A model generated the notes under the pieces. That model ran no database searches. It was given only the letters and a program-made list of their open reading frames with translations, and had not been told where the DNA came from. The position numbers were made by a program, and so were the translations under genes. This document shows, one piece after another, positions 38,521 through 48,352 of a stretch of DNA of 64,000 bases. Source of the DNA: an uncultured Sulfitobacter sp. (lineage in GTDB: Bacteria > Pseudomonadota > Alphaproteobacteria > Rhodobacterales > Rhodobacteraceae); NCBI RefSeq assembly GCF_947500075.1, contig NZ_CANMQS010000010.1, positions 33,210-97,209 of the forward strand, written 5' to 3'. Within the stretch, counting starts at the first letter, position 1. Every line of letters begins with the position of its first letter.

Positions 38521-39558
38521 TTACTTCTTCAGGTTCGTCCAGATCTGGTCATAGACGGCTTGCGTGGCTTCATCGCAGGCTTCGACAAACACACCGGGAC
38601 CAGCGCCATCGTGCGGGTTGGCTTCGGGCAGAGTGGCCAGTGCGGGATCCAGGAATTCCGCCGTGCCGGTCAGACCGTCCGCATAGCGCGCGAAGTTGGA
38701 GACGGCGGCGATGTTCTCAGGCTCCAGCAGGAAGTCCATGAACTTGATCGCGCTGTCGCGGTTGGGTGCGTCGTTCAGCAACACGACATTGTCCATCCAC
38801 ACCACATACCCTTGGGTGGGGAAGGCATAGGTGATGGAGGCTTTTTCTTCGCGCGCCTTGGCGCTGAACCCGTCCCAGATCATCCCCGCCGCTGCGTCGC
38901 CGGAGACCAGCACTTCTTTCGCCGTGTCAGAGTTGAACGAGACCCAGTTGTCCTTGGAGGCCTGCAACAGATCGTTCAGCGCTTTGAGCTGTTCGCGGTC
39001 GGTGGAGCATTGCGGGATGCCAAGATGCAGCGCGGCTGTGGCCAGCACTTCGCCCTGCGCGTCGAGCATGTTGATCTTGCCTGCCAACTCCGCAGGCGGG
39101 TTGAACAGGATGTCGGTGGTGTTGATGTCACCGCTGTAGACATCGCTGTCGACGGAGAAAGAGGTGGAACCCCACTGGTAAGGGATCGAATGCTTGCGGC
39201 CGGGATCAAAGCTGGGGTCGGCCCATTCGGGGGCGATGTTGCCTTTGTTGGCCAATTCGCCGTCGGCGATGGTGTCCAGCAGACCTTCGCCCGCCATGAT
39301 CTTGACCATGTAGTCACCCGGCACGGCCACGTCATAGGTGCCCATGCCACCGGCCTTGAGGGCAGCCAGCATCGACTCGTTTGAATCGTAGGTGTCCATG
39401 GTGACATTGATGCCGGTTTCAGCGGTAAATTTGTCCAGCAGGTCCTGGGGGATGTATTCAAACCAGTGATAGATCACCAGATCGCCTTCGGCTGCGGCAC
39501 CGGATGCCATCAGCGCCAGCGCCATGGCGGTTTGTGTCATGCGTTTGATTGGTTTCAT
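38521..39558 (-). CDS. Polyamine ABC transporter substrate-binding protein (PotD/PotF type)
   Basis: A 345-residue periplasmic protein with a signal peptide (1-23, ending ASGAAA) and a PotD/PotF-type core. The start of the mature part, LVIYHWFEYIPQDLLDKFTAETGINVTMDTYDSNESMLAALKAG, is diagnostic. Binding-site stretches include VAVPGDYMV, WGSTSFSVD and AAGMIWDGFSAKAREE. The ATG at 39558 has AAGGAG upstream. It lies between the two permease genes and the aminotransferase, so putrescine or spermidine is the probable ligand. Confidence 0.92.
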   Translation of the reverse strand: MKPIKRMTQTAMALALMASGAAAEGDLVIYHWFEYIPQDLLDKFTAETGINVTMDTYDSNESMLAALKAGGMGTYDVAVPGDYMVKIMAGEGLLDTIADGELANKGNIAPEWADPSFDPGRKHSIPYQWGSTSFSVDSDVYSGDINTTDILFNPPAELAGKINMLDAQGEVLATAALHLGIPQCSTDREQLKALNDLLQASKDNWVSFNSDTAKEVLVSGDAAAGMIWDGFSAKAREEKASITYAFPTQGYVVWMDNVVLLNDAPNRDSAIKFMDFLLEPENIAAVSNFARYADGLTGTAEFLDPALATLPEANPHDGAGPGVFVEACDEATQAVYDQIWTNLKK

Positions 39559-39587
39559 GAGATGTACTCCTTGTTGGGATCGTTTTG

Positions 39588-40394
39588 TTATTTTGTATTG
39601 TCCGTCTTTGAGACGACGTAGGACAGCGTTACCATCACGATGGACAACGCCAGCAGCATTGTCGAGATCGCCATGATGTTGGGCTTGAGCCCTTGTTTCA
39701 CCGAGCCAAAGATCGCCGTGGGCAGGGTCTCAACACCCGCGCCTTTGACGAAATTGGTGATGATGAAATCGTCCAGGCTGACGATGAACGCCAGCAGGAA
39801 GCCTGAGATGATACCGGGCATCATCAGCGGCAGCAGCACCCGGCGGAAAGCCTGCGCCTTGGTGGCATAGAGGTCCATCGCGGCTTGCTCATAGGTATCC
39901 TCAATCCCCTGCATGCGCGCCTGAATAGGCAGGTAGGCGAAGGGAATGCAGAAGGCGATGTGGGCCACAAGGATCGTCATGTAGCCGCGCGTAAATCCGA
40001 CGGCGTTGAAGAAGATCAGGGTGGCGACGGCCAGCACAATCTCCGGCACCATCAAGGGCAGGCTGATCAGACCCAGCGACAGGGTGCGGGTTTTGAAAAT
40101 GCCCCCGCGCACGATGGCGGTGGCGGCAGAAGTGGCGATGATCGTGGCCAGTGTTGCGGCGATCAGCGCGATGGAGAAAGAGTTGATGGCGGCGGCTTTG
40201 AACTTGCCGCTTTCGGGGCCGGTGAACACATCGCCGTACCAGCGCAGGGAGAAGCCTTCCCAGACGGTGATCGAAGGCGAGGCGTTGAAGGAATAGATCG
40301 TCACCACAACCAGCGGCGCATAGAGGATGAACAGGCAGACAAAGGTCAGCGTGCGGAAACCGGTGTAGTTCTTGACGTCGGTCTTTGCGCTCAT
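39588..40394 (-). CDS. Polyamine ABC transporter permease (PotI/PotC type)
   Basis: A 268-residue inner-membrane protein with six hydrophobic segments. The EAA-like loop is [35 protein letters not shown], which contacts the ATPase. The C-terminal [37 protein letters not shown] is typical of PotC/PotI. Its start overlaps the end of the other permease gene by four bases (ATGA). Confidence 0.92.
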   Translation of the reverse strand: MSAKTDVKNYTGFRTLTFVCLFILYAPLVVVTIYSFNASPSITVWEGFSLRWYGDVFTGPESGKFKAAAINSFSIALIAATLATIIATSAATAIVRGGIFKTRTLSLGLISLPLMVPEIVLAVATLIFFNAVGFTRGYMTILVAHIAFCIPFAYLPIQARMQGIEDTYEQAAMDLYATKAQAFRRVLLPLMMPGIISGFLLAFIVSLDDFIITNFVKGAGVETLPTAIFGSVKQGLKPNIMAISTMLLALSIVMVTLSYVVSKTDNTK

Positions 40395-41316
40395 GGCGAT
40401 GCCTCCGCCCGGCGTTGCTGGCGGGCAAAGATCATCAGCAGGATGAGCACCATCGTCAGCAGAACCATCGCGGCAGCCGCGCCAAAGGGCCAGTTGCCGG
40501 CGTTGCCTTTGAACTGCTCCTCAATCAGCGATCCGATCATGAAGTTCTTGGCGCCGCCCAGCAGGTCAGGCGCAAGGAACGCGCCAAGGCTGGGCACGAA
40601 CACCAGAATACAGCCTGCGATCACACCCGGTTTCACCGCAGGCAGCACGATGCGGCGCAGGGTGGTCCATTTGGTGGCGTAAAGGTCGGCGGCGGCTTCC
40701 GACATGGCGAAATTGTAGCGCTCCACCGAGGCATAGATCGGCAGCACCATGAACGGCAGGTAGCTGTAAAACAGCCCAAGCTGCACGGCGAGGTTTGTGT
40801 TTACGATGCGCAGGGGATCGTCGATCAAACCGGTGCTGATCAGGAAGTCGTTCATCGGGCCCTGATCACGCAGCAAGAATTTCATCGACACGGTGCGGAT
40901 AAGCAGGTTCACCCAATAGGGGATTGTGACCAGAAACACCCAGAGCGCGCGGGTGCGCTCTGGCCGGGTGGCGATGAAATAGGCGGTGGGGAAACCGATG
41001 ATCAGGGACAGGATCGTGGCCAGCCCGGCCTGCCAGATCGAGCGCCAGAAGATGGTGATATAGGTCCATTCGATCTTGGGCGGGTCGTCTCCGAACAGGC
41101 CGCGGTCAAAGAAGAACTGGTCATAGGCCGCCAGTGTTGGTTCCCAAATGACGCCGCCGCGGAATTCCTTGGTCAGGAAGGAATAGATCAGCATCATGCA
41201 GACAGGTGCCAGCACAACGAGCACCAGCACCAGCCAGGACGGCAGCAGCAGCCAGTGGCGTGCCGATTTGTAGGTATCGGCTGCGGCAGAGCCGCCGGTT
41301 GCAGCACCCCCCGCCA

Positions 41317-41317
<1 letters not shown>
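40391..41317 (-). CDS. Polyamine ABC transporter permease (PotH/PotB type)
   Basis: A 308-residue permease with six membrane helices and an EAA loop, [36 protein letters not shown]. The long N-terminal tail ([22 protein letters not shown]) precedes the first helix at about 25-45. The [25 protein letters not shown] stretch near the end is typical of PotB/PotH. The ATG overlaps the stop of the ATPase gene by one base (TGATG), so translation is coupled. Confidence 0.92.
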
Positions 41318-42400
<1,083 letters not shown>

Positions 42401-42408
<8 letters not shown>

Positions 42409-42484
42409 GCTGTGCGCCCTGTGATCCGGGAAGGGCGATATCGAGCGTCGCGTCCCGCGTGGGGGGATGCCAGTCTGTGCGCAT
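42401..42484 (-). CDS. 27-codon leader reading frame before the polyamine transporter genes
   Basis: On the minus strand an ATG at 42484 follows AGGAG with a 6-base spacer, the best ribosome-binding site in this area. The frame encodes MRTDWHPPTRDATLDIAL plus nine more residues (PGSQGAQHD) and ends with TGA at 42401-42403, eight bases inside the ATPase gene in another frame. It has two prolines in a row early on. It could be a leader peptide that couples or regulates translation of the polyamine operon, or simply a small uncharacterised protein. I see no other evidence for its product. Confidence 0.5.
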
Positions 42485-42559
42485 GTGGTTCTCCTGAGCA
42501 GTGCGCTCAGCGTATGCGCGGAGGGCCATGGAAAGAAATAGATATTTGCGAAGTCTGGC

Positions 42560-42618
42560 TTAGGGGAAACCTTTTCCCTCTGGCATTGCATTAGGGGTGG
42601 CCTAACCAACGCTAATGC
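42560..42618. promoter_or_regulatory. LysR-type operator region upstream of the flavin monooxygenase
   Basis: TTAGGGGTGGCCTAA at 42591-42605 has TTAGG and CCTAA arms and a T-N11-A core, the form of a LysR-family box. TTAGGGG also occurs 31 bases earlier (42560-42566), inside a small hairpin region (GGGAAA, CCT, TTTCCC). GCATTAG (42588-42594) and CTAATGC (42612-42618) form a wider inverted repeat around the box. The LysR gene at 45125 is a candidate regulator. The gap is shared with the divergent polyamine operon. Confidence 0.5.
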
Positions 42619-42692
42619 AGAAGGTTCTTTTCTGGACCGCACCATCCGGCACATTTGAACACGACAGGACACTGACGGCGGGAGGGCAGGAT

Positions 42693-43970
42693 GTGGCAGC
42701 GGAGACAATAGACACACTTGTGGTGGGCGGCGGTCAGGCGGGCATCGCGTTGAGCGAACATCTTGGCGCGCAGGGCGTGCCGCATCTGATCGTGGAAAAG
42801 AACCGCATCGCAGAAAGCTGGCGGACGGGGCGCTGGGACGGGCTGATGACCAATGGTCCGGTGTGGCATGATCGCTTTCCGAATCTGGAGTTCAAGGGTG
42901 ATCACCCGGATCAGTTTGTCTCCAAGGATCGGGTGGCGGAATATATCGTGGAATATGCCGACATGGTGGATGCGCCCGTGCGAACCGGCGTTGAGGTGTT
43001 TGAAGCCGTGCCGCTGAAGGACCGCGCTGGATTCCGGGTGGAGACATCGGACGGGGTGATAGAGGCGACCCGTGTGGTCGCGGCGACCGGTGCCTTTCAG
43101 GTCCCGGTGATCCCGCAGATTGTGCCTGATGGCGCTGGGCTGACCCAGTTTCATTCATATCACTACCGCAATCCGGACCAGTTGCCTGACGGGGCGGTGC
43201 TGATCGTGGGGGCGGGGTCATCCGGCGCGCAGATTGCGGATGAGTTGAACCGGGCGGGGCGGAAGGTGTTTTTGTCTGTCGGCCCGCATGACCGCCCACC
43301 GCGCCGTTACCGGGGCCGGGATTTTGTCTGGTGGCTGGGGGTGCTGGGCCTGTGGGATCTGGCTGCGCAGAAGCCGGGAACGGAGCATGTGACGATTTCT
43401 GTGAGCGGCGCTTACGGCGGGCGGACGATGGATTTCCGGCGGCTGGCGCAGGAGGGTGTGACGCTGCTGGGGCGGACGGAGCGCTATGCGGATGGTGTGC
43501 TCAGCGTGGCGGATGATTTGCAAAGGAACGTCGCGGGGGGGGATGCGAATTATCTTGGGATGCTGGATGCTGCGGATGCCTATGCGGCGCGGATGGGGCT
43601 TGATCTGCCTGAGGAACCCGAGGCGCGGGAGATGTGGCCTGATCCTGCGTGCTTGACGGATCCGTTGCAGGGAGTTGATCTGGCAGCGGAGGGGGTCGCC
43701 TCGATCATTTGGGCGACGGGGTACAAACAGGATTTCTCATGGCTCAAGGTGGATGCCTTTGACGACAAGGGTGCCCCGATCCATCAGCGCGGTGTCAGCG
43801 TTGAGCCGGGCGTCTACTTCCTTGGCCTGCCATGGCAGTCGCGGCGCGGATCGACGTTTCTGTGGGGCGTCTGGCATGACGCGAAATTTGTCGCGGATCA
43901 GATTGCGATCCAGCGGGCGTATCAGCACTATGACGGGGAGGCTGCGATTGTGCGGCCTGCGGCAGAATAA
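42693..43970 (+). CDS. Flavin-containing monooxygenase-like NAD(P)/FAD oxidoreductase
   Basis: About 425 residues from a GTG at 42693 preceded by GGAGGGCAGG; an ATG at 42615 in the same frame would fall inside the operator and lacks a ribosome-binding site. FAD motif TLVVGGGQAGIALSEHL, NADPH motif VLIVGAGSSGAQIADEL, and the C-terminal IIWATGYKQDFSWL matches the ATGY signature of this monooxygenase class. It would N- or S-oxygenate a small substrate, or act as a ring-type monooxygenase. It is the first gene of the run that continues with ridA, DUF1028 and a LysR gene. Confidence 0.85.
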   Translation: MAAETIDTLVVGGGQAGIALSEHLGAQGVPHLIVEKNRIAESWRTGRWDGLMTNGPVWHDRFPNLEFKGDHPDQFVSKDRVAEYIVEYADMVDAPVRTGVEVFEAVPLKDRAGFRVETSDGVIEATRVVAATGAFQVPVIPQIVPDGAGLTQFHSYHYRNPDQLPDGAVLIVGAGSSGAQIADELNRAGRKVFLSVGPHDRPPRRYRGRDFVWWLGVLGLWDLAAQKPGTEHVTISVSGAYGGRTMDFRRLAQEGVTLLGRTERYADGVLSVADDLQRNVAGGDANYLGMLDAADAYAARMGLDLPEEPEAREMWPDPACLTDPLQGVDLAAEGVASIIWATGYKQDFSWLKVDAFDDKGAPIHQRGVSVEPGVYFLGLPWQSRRGSTFLWGVWHDAKFVADQIAIQRAYQHYDGEAAIVRPAAE

Positions 43971-43991
43971 CCCCACCTCGAAAGGCAAGAC

Positions 43992-44408
43992 ATGGCACAT
44001 ACACGGCTGCGTAAATTCAACACGCGCGAGACTTACCCCGAACAGAACCTCGACAATGATCTGTGTCAGGCGGTGGTCACGCAGGGCGGCAAGACGGTCT
44101 GGCTGCGCGGGCAGTGTCCGCAGAATCTGGACGACGCCGTCAATCTGGACAGCCATGACCCGGTCGAACAGACACACAAGGTGATGCAGAATATCAAGCA
44201 GCTGATCGAAGAGGCAGGCGGCGAGATGGCGCATCTGGTGAAGGTTGTCGTCTACATCACCGATGTGCGGCACCGCGAGGCGGTGTATCGGACCATGGGG
44301 GAATACATCAAAGGCGTGCATCCGGTGTCGACGGGATTGGTGGTGCAGGCGCTGGCGCGGCCGGAATGGCTGGTGGAGATCGACGGCACGGCGGTGATCC
44401 CGGAATGA
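43992..44408 (+). CDS. RidA family deaminase
   Basis: A 138-residue YjgF/YER057c/UK114-type protein. The family pattern is clear at QTHKVMQNIKQLIEEAGGEMAHLVKVVVYITDV and at the C-terminal WLVEIDGTAVIPE, with the arginine-binding residue region in HREAVYRTMGEYIKGVHPVSTGLVV. These proteins hydrolyse enamine/imine intermediates of amino-acid or amine breakdown. The extra N-terminal part (LRKFNTRETYPEQ) indicates a subgroup rather than RidA itself. It overlaps DUF1028 by four bases (ATGA) and follows the monooxygenase by 21 bases. Confidence 0.88.
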   Translation: MAHTRLRKFNTRETYPEQNLDNDLCQAVVTQGGKTVWLRGQCPQNLDDAVNLDSHDPVEQTHKVMQNIKQLIEEAGGEMAHLVKVVVYITDVRHREAVYRTMGEYIKGVHPVSTGLVVQALARPEWLVEIDGTAVIPE

Positions 44409-45079
44409 CGTTTTCATTGGTGGCGCGCTGCGCGGAGACGGGGATGTTTGGCGTGGCGATTTCGTCGTCCTCTCCGGCGGTGGCGGCAAGGTGTTCCTAT
44501 GCGCGGGCAGGCGTGGGGGCGGTGGCCTCTCAGAACGTGACGGACCCGACGTTGGGGCCGCTGGCGTTGGATGCCATGCAAGGCGGCATGTCGGCGGCGC
44601 AGGCTGTGGCCGCGGTGCAGGCGCAGGGCAGGTACATTGAATACCGGCAGGTGCTGGCCGTGGACGGGCAGGGGCGGACGGCGATCCATTCGGGGCCGAA
44701 CTCCCTTGGCATCTGGACGCAGGCGCAGGGGCAGGATGTGGCATCAGGCGGGAACCTTCTGGCCAATGACAGCGTGCCGCAGGCGATTGTGGATGGGTTT
44801 CTGGGCAGCGCTGGGCATCTGGGCGACCGTTTGATTGCCGCGATGCGGGCCGGGCTGGCAGCCGGAGGGGAAGCCGGGCCGGTGCATTCAGCGGGCATGA
44901 TGCTGGTCGATGAGGTCAGCTGGCCCGTGGCCGATCTGCGCTGTGACTGGACGGAGGACTGTCCGATTGAAGCGGTGGCCACCGCCTGGGAGGTCTACAA
45001 ACCGCAGCTGGAGGCCTATGTGCAACGCGCGCTCGACCCCCGCGCGGCGCCGTCTTACGGGGTGCCGGGGGATCAATAG
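44405..45079 (+). CDS. DUF1028 family protein (Ntn-hydrolase-like)
   Basis: A 224-residue protein beginning MTFSLVARCAETGMFGVAISSSSPAVAARCSYARAGVGAVASQNVTDPTLGPLAL, which is the hallmark N-terminus of DUF1028. The family has a predicted N-terminal-nucleophile fold and is often encoded with RidA-type proteins and amino-acid catabolic genes, as here. Its activity is unproven. The ATG lies in the ridA stop (ATGA). Confidence 0.87.
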   Translation: MTFSLVARCAETGMFGVAISSSSPAVAARCSYARAGVGAVASQNVTDPTLGPLALDAMQGGMSAAQAVAAVQAQGRYIEYRQVLAVDGQGRTAIHSGPNSLGIWTQAQGQDVASGGNLLANDSVPQAIVDGFLGSAGHLGDRLIAAMRAGLAAGGEAGPVHSAGMMLVDEVSWPVADLRCDWTEDCPIEAVATAWEVYKPQLEAYVQRALDPRAAPSYGVPGDQ

Positions 45080-45124
45080 GCGCGCCCTCTTGAACCTTGC
45101 GGAACAACGGGCGTAACTGGCTGC

Positions 45125-46063
45125 ATGTCGTTGCGGTTCACCTTGCGCCAGTTGGATTACTTCGTCGCCGTGGGCGAGGAAGGGTCAATTGCGCAGGCCA
45201 GTGCGCGGGTGAATGTGTCGTCCCCGTCCATCTCCGCTGCGATATCGCATCTGGAGGATGAATTCGGCCTGCCGCTGTTTGTGCGCAAACATGCCCATGG
45301 GCTGAGCCTGACGCAGGCGGGGCGGCAGTTCATGGTGCAGGCCAAGAAGGTGCTGGCCGAAGCGGATGTTTTGAACCACCTGGCGGACAGTATTTCGGGC
45401 AATGTGCAGGGACCGCTGAACATCGGGTGTCTGCTGACCTTTGCGCAGGTCTTGTTGCCCGCGATTCGGCGCAGGTTTGAGGACAAATACCCCGACGCGC
45501 AGGTCCGCCAGAGTGAAGCGGATCAGTTGAGCCTGTTTGAGAGCCTGCGTCGGGCGGAGATCGACGTGGCGCTGTCCTACGATCTGGAAATCCCGGCGGA
45601 TCTGGAATTTGTGCCGCTGCGGGCCTTGCCGCCTTATGCGATGGTCTCTGCCGATCATCCGCTGGCGCAGCAGGCGGAAGTCGCGGTGGAAGCGCTGTTG
45701 GAGGAGCCGATGGTGCTGCTGGATTTGCCGCTGAGCAGTGAGTATTTCCTGAGCTTCTTTGATGCAGTCGGCGCGCGACCGCAGGTGGTCGAGCGGACCC
45801 GCGATATGGCGGTGATGCGGTCGCTGGTGGCCAATGGGTTTGGCTTCGGCATTGCCAACATTCGTCCGCATTCTGATCTGTCGCCCGATGGGCGGCCCTT
45901 GCGGTTTATACCGTTGAAAGGGACGCACAGGCCGATGCGGCTGGGGCTGATCATTCCCGAAGGGGCGCGCAGTGTTCTGTCGGTGAATGCGTTTATTGAG
46001 CACGCGGCGGAGACAACGGCGGGGTGGGGGTATCCGGGGCAGGCGATCCAGGGGGAGGGGTAG
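45125..46063 (+). CDS. LysR-family transcriptional regulator
   Basis: A 312-residue regulator. The N-terminal winged helix (1-65) reads FTLRQLDYFVAVGEEGSIAQASARVNVSSPSISAAISHLEDEFGLPLFVRKHAHGLSLTQAG. The effector domain (about 90-300) has the usual two-lobed pattern. It sits between the two halves of the catabolic cluster on the same strand, and a LysR-type box is found upstream of both the monooxygenase (42591) and the trimethylamine-dehydrogenase-like gene (46182). Regulation of both is inferred. The effector is unknown. Confidence 0.92.
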   Translation: MSLRFTLRQLDYFVAVGEEGSIAQASARVNVSSPSISAAISHLEDEFGLPLFVRKHAHGLSLTQAGRQFMVQAKKVLAEADVLNHLADSISGNVQGPLNIGCLLTFAQVLLPAIRRRFEDKYPDAQVRQSEADQLSLFESLRRAEIDVALSYDLEIPADLEFVPLRALPPYAMVSADHPLAQQAEVAVEALLEEPMVLLDLPLSSEYFLSFFDAVGARPQVVERTRDMAVMRSLVANGFGFGIANIRPHSDLSPDGRPLRFIPLKGTHRPMRLGLIIPEGARSVLSVNAFIEHAAETTAGWGYPGQAIQGEG

Positions 46064-46100
46064 GGTTTGATCCACCCGCACGGAATCAAGGGCGCAGCCC

Positions 46101-46144
46101 GCCGTGCATCGCCAGACCGCCCGACCGGTCTGGCACTGCACGGC
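46101..46144. repeat. Long imperfect stem-loop after the LysR gene
   Basis: GCCGTGCA and TGCACGGC form an outer 8-bp stem. GCCAGACCG and CGGTCTGGC form an inner 9-bp stem, separated by a two-base internal loop on each side; the terminal loop is about six bases. There is no T-run. It may terminate or stabilise the LysR transcript, or act in the leader of the next gene. Confidence 0.55.
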
Positions 46145-46181
46145 TCCTGTCACGCCTGACATATCTGCCCCGCAACAGGAC

Positions 46182-46196
46182 TTAACGCCACCCTAA
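46182..46196. promoter_or_regulatory. LysR-type box upstream of the trimethylamine-dehydrogenase-like gene
   Basis: On the minus strand this reads TTAGGGTGGCGTTAA. It shares TTAGGG, TGGC and TAA with the box at 42591-42605 and differs by one base of spacing. A direct repeat GCCATGGTTT (46197-46206 and 46240-46249, 43 bases apart) lies between the box and the start codon. Both are plausible binding elements for the adjacent LysR protein. Confidence 0.4.
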
Positions 46197-46279
46197 GCCA
46201 TGGTTTCGCAACGGTGACTTTTGCCTAACCCCAACCTCTGCCATGGTTTGCTGTGAGCCCTTCCAGACGGAGACCAGAC

Positions 46280-48349
46280 GTGCGCAATTCCAGCTATGAT
46301 ATTCTCTTTGAACCGATGCAGATCGGTCCCGTCACGGCCAAGAACCGGTTCTATCAGGTGCCCCATTGCAACGGCGGCGGTTACCGCGATCCGTCTGCGG
46401 CGGCGGCGATGCGGGGGACGAAAGCCGAAGGCGGCTGGGGGGTGATCTTTACCGAGCAATGCGAGATGCACCATACGTCCGAGATCACGCCCTTCATTGA
46501 GCTGCGGCTGTGGGAAGACAAGGACATGCCGATGCTGCGCAAGATGTCGGACCAGATGAAGAGCCATGGCGCTTTGGCGGGGATACAGTTGGCCTATTCG
46601 GGGGTGAACGGGCCGAACCTTTATACCAAGGAAGTGCCGCTGGCCGTGTCGGCGCAGCCGATCCGGACCTTCACCAATGACCCGGTGCAGGCGCGGGCCT
46701 TGGACAAGAGCGACATCCGCGATCTGCGGCGGTGGTTTGTGAATGCGGCGAGGCGGTCCAAGGAAGCGGGGTTTGATCTGATCTGCCTCTACGGCGCGCA
46801 TGGGTTTGGGATCTTTCAGCACTTTCTGAGCCGGGCGACCAATCACCGTACGGATGAGTATGGTGGCAGTTTGGAAAACCGCGCGCGGTTTGTGAATGAA
46901 GTGGTCGCGGACATTCGCGATGCGGTGGGCGAGACGATGGGGATCACCCTGCGGGTGTCGCTGGATGAAAGCATTGGCGAATTGGGGTTCTCCAACGCAG
47001 AAGTGCGGGACTTTGTCGAGATGAACCGCAACCTGCCGGACCTGTGGGATTTGGCGCAGGGCACCTGGGAGGATTGTTCGGGACCGTCCCGGTTTTTCGA
47101 AGAGGGGGCGCAGCAGGCGCTGGTGCAGGGCATTCATGATCTGACGGACAAGCCGATTGTGGGCGTCGGGCGGTTCACCTCGCCTGATGTGATGGCAAAG
47201 ATGGTGCGCACCGGCACGCTGGATTTCATCGGCTGTGCGCGGCCGTCGATTGCCGACCCGTTCCTGCCCAAGAAGATCGAGGAAGGCCGGGTGGAGGACA
47301 TCCGCGAGTGCATTGGGTGCAACATGTGCATCACCGGCGACATGACCATGTCGATCAGCCGCTGCACGCAGAACCCGACCTTCATGGAGGAATGGCGCAA
47401 GGGCTGGCATCCCGAGCGGATGAACGCCAAGGGCGACAGCGGCACTGTGCTGGTTGTGGGCGCGGGCCCTGCCGGGCTGGAAGCGGCGCGGGCCTGTGCG
47501 GAGCGGGGGTATGACGTGGCGCTGGCCGAAGCAGGCACGGCTGTTGGCGGGCGTGTGGCGAAGGAGCGGCTGTTGCCGGGGTTGTCGGCGTGGGGGCGCG
47601 TGGCGGATTACCGGGAATATCAGATCAGCCAGAAGCCCAATGTGCAGACCTATTTCGACAGTTCCCTGGACGCGGAGAGCATTCTGGAATTCGGGTTCGA
47701 GAATGTCTGCATCGCCACCGGGGCAAGCTGGCGGCGCGACGGGGTGGCACGCCAGCATGTGGTGCCCTTTGCGGTGGATGCCGCCATGCCGCTGTTCACG
47801 CCGGATGATCTGATGGCGGGGGCCGCGCCTGTGGGTCATGTGGTGATCTATGATGACGATCATTACTACATGGGCGGGGTGCTGGCGGAGTTGCTGGTGG
47901 AGAAGGGCTGCACCGTGACGCTGGTCACGCCTGCGGCTTATGTCAGCGAATGGACCGTCAACACGCTGGAGCAGCATGAGATCCACCGTCGGCTGGCGGG
48001 CATGGGCGTGACGATTGAATTGAACCGGGGGGTGATGTCCGTGGGGGCGGATCATGTGGAGACGAACTGCATGTTCACCGATCAGCGCCGCGATGTGGCG
48101 TGCGACGGGGTCGTCATGGTGTCCTCCAAACTGGAGAACAGCGCGGTTTACGATGCGCTGAAAGCGCGGGAAGCGGCGTGGGCGGATGCCGGGATCACAT
48201 CGGTGAAGCTGATTGGAGACGCCAATGCGCCGGGGCCGATTGCCTGGGCGACCTATGCGGGGCATCGCTATGCGCGGGAGCTGGACATGCCGGACATTGG
48301 CGACGCGCTGCCGTTCCGGCGTGAGGTGACGGCGCTGGCGGTTGATTGA
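46280..48349 (+). CDS. Trimethylamine dehydrogenase/DgcA-like iron-sulfur flavoprotein
   Basis: About 689 residues from a GTG at 46280 with GGAG eight bases upstream. Residues 5-340 are an FMN-binding old-yellow-enzyme barrel (FEPMQIGPVTAKNRFYQVPHCNG, GVIFTEQCEMHHTSE, LCIYGAHG-like LICLYGAHGFGIFQHFLS). A 4Fe-4S motif follows (CIGCNMC and RCTQNP), then an ADP-type dinucleotide domain (GTVLVVGAGPAGLEAARAC). This order matches trimethylamine dehydrogenase and the DgcA/StcD demethylases of dimethylglycine and proline betaine. It probably removes a methyl group from an N-methylated compound and passes electrons to an ETF. The substrate is unresolved. Confidence 0.88.
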   Translation: MRNSSYDILFEPMQIGPVTAKNRFYQVPHCNGGGYRDPSAAAAMRGTKAEGGWGVIFTEQCEMHHTSEITPFIELRLWEDKDMPMLRKMSDQMKSHGALAGIQLAYSGVNGPNLYTKEVPLAVSAQPIRTFTNDPVQARALDKSDIRDLRRWFVNAARRSKEAGFDLICLYGAHGFGIFQHFLSRATNHRTDEYGGSLENRARFVNEVVADIRDAVGETMGITLRVSLDESIGELGFSNAEVRDFVEMNRNLPDLWDLAQGTWEDCSGPSRFFEEGAQQALVQGIHDLTDKPIVGVGRFTSPDVMAKMVRTGTLDFIGCARPSIADPFLPKKIEEGRVEDIRECIGCNMCITGDMTMSISRCTQNPTFMEEWRKGWHPERMNAKGDSGTVLVVGAGPAGLEAARACAERGYDVALAEAGTAVGGRVAKERLLPGLSAWGRVADYREYQISQKPNVQTYFDSSLDAESILEFGFENVCIATGASWRRDGVARQHVVPFAVDAAMPLFTPDDLMAGAAPVGHVVIYDDDHYYMGGVLAELLVEKGCTVTLVTPAAYVSEWTVNTLEQHEIHRRLAGMGVTIELNRGVMSVGADHVETNCMFTDQRRDVACDGVVMVSSKLENSAVYDALKAREAAWADAGITSVKLIGDANAPGPIAWATYAGHRYARELDMPDIGDALPFRREVTALAVD

Positions 48350-48352
48350 GTG

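Noticed and set aside
42615..42692. Upstream ATG for the flavin monooxygenase.
   Set aside because: It lies within the operator repeats and has no ribosome-binding site, whereas the GTG at 42693 has GGAGGGCAGG.
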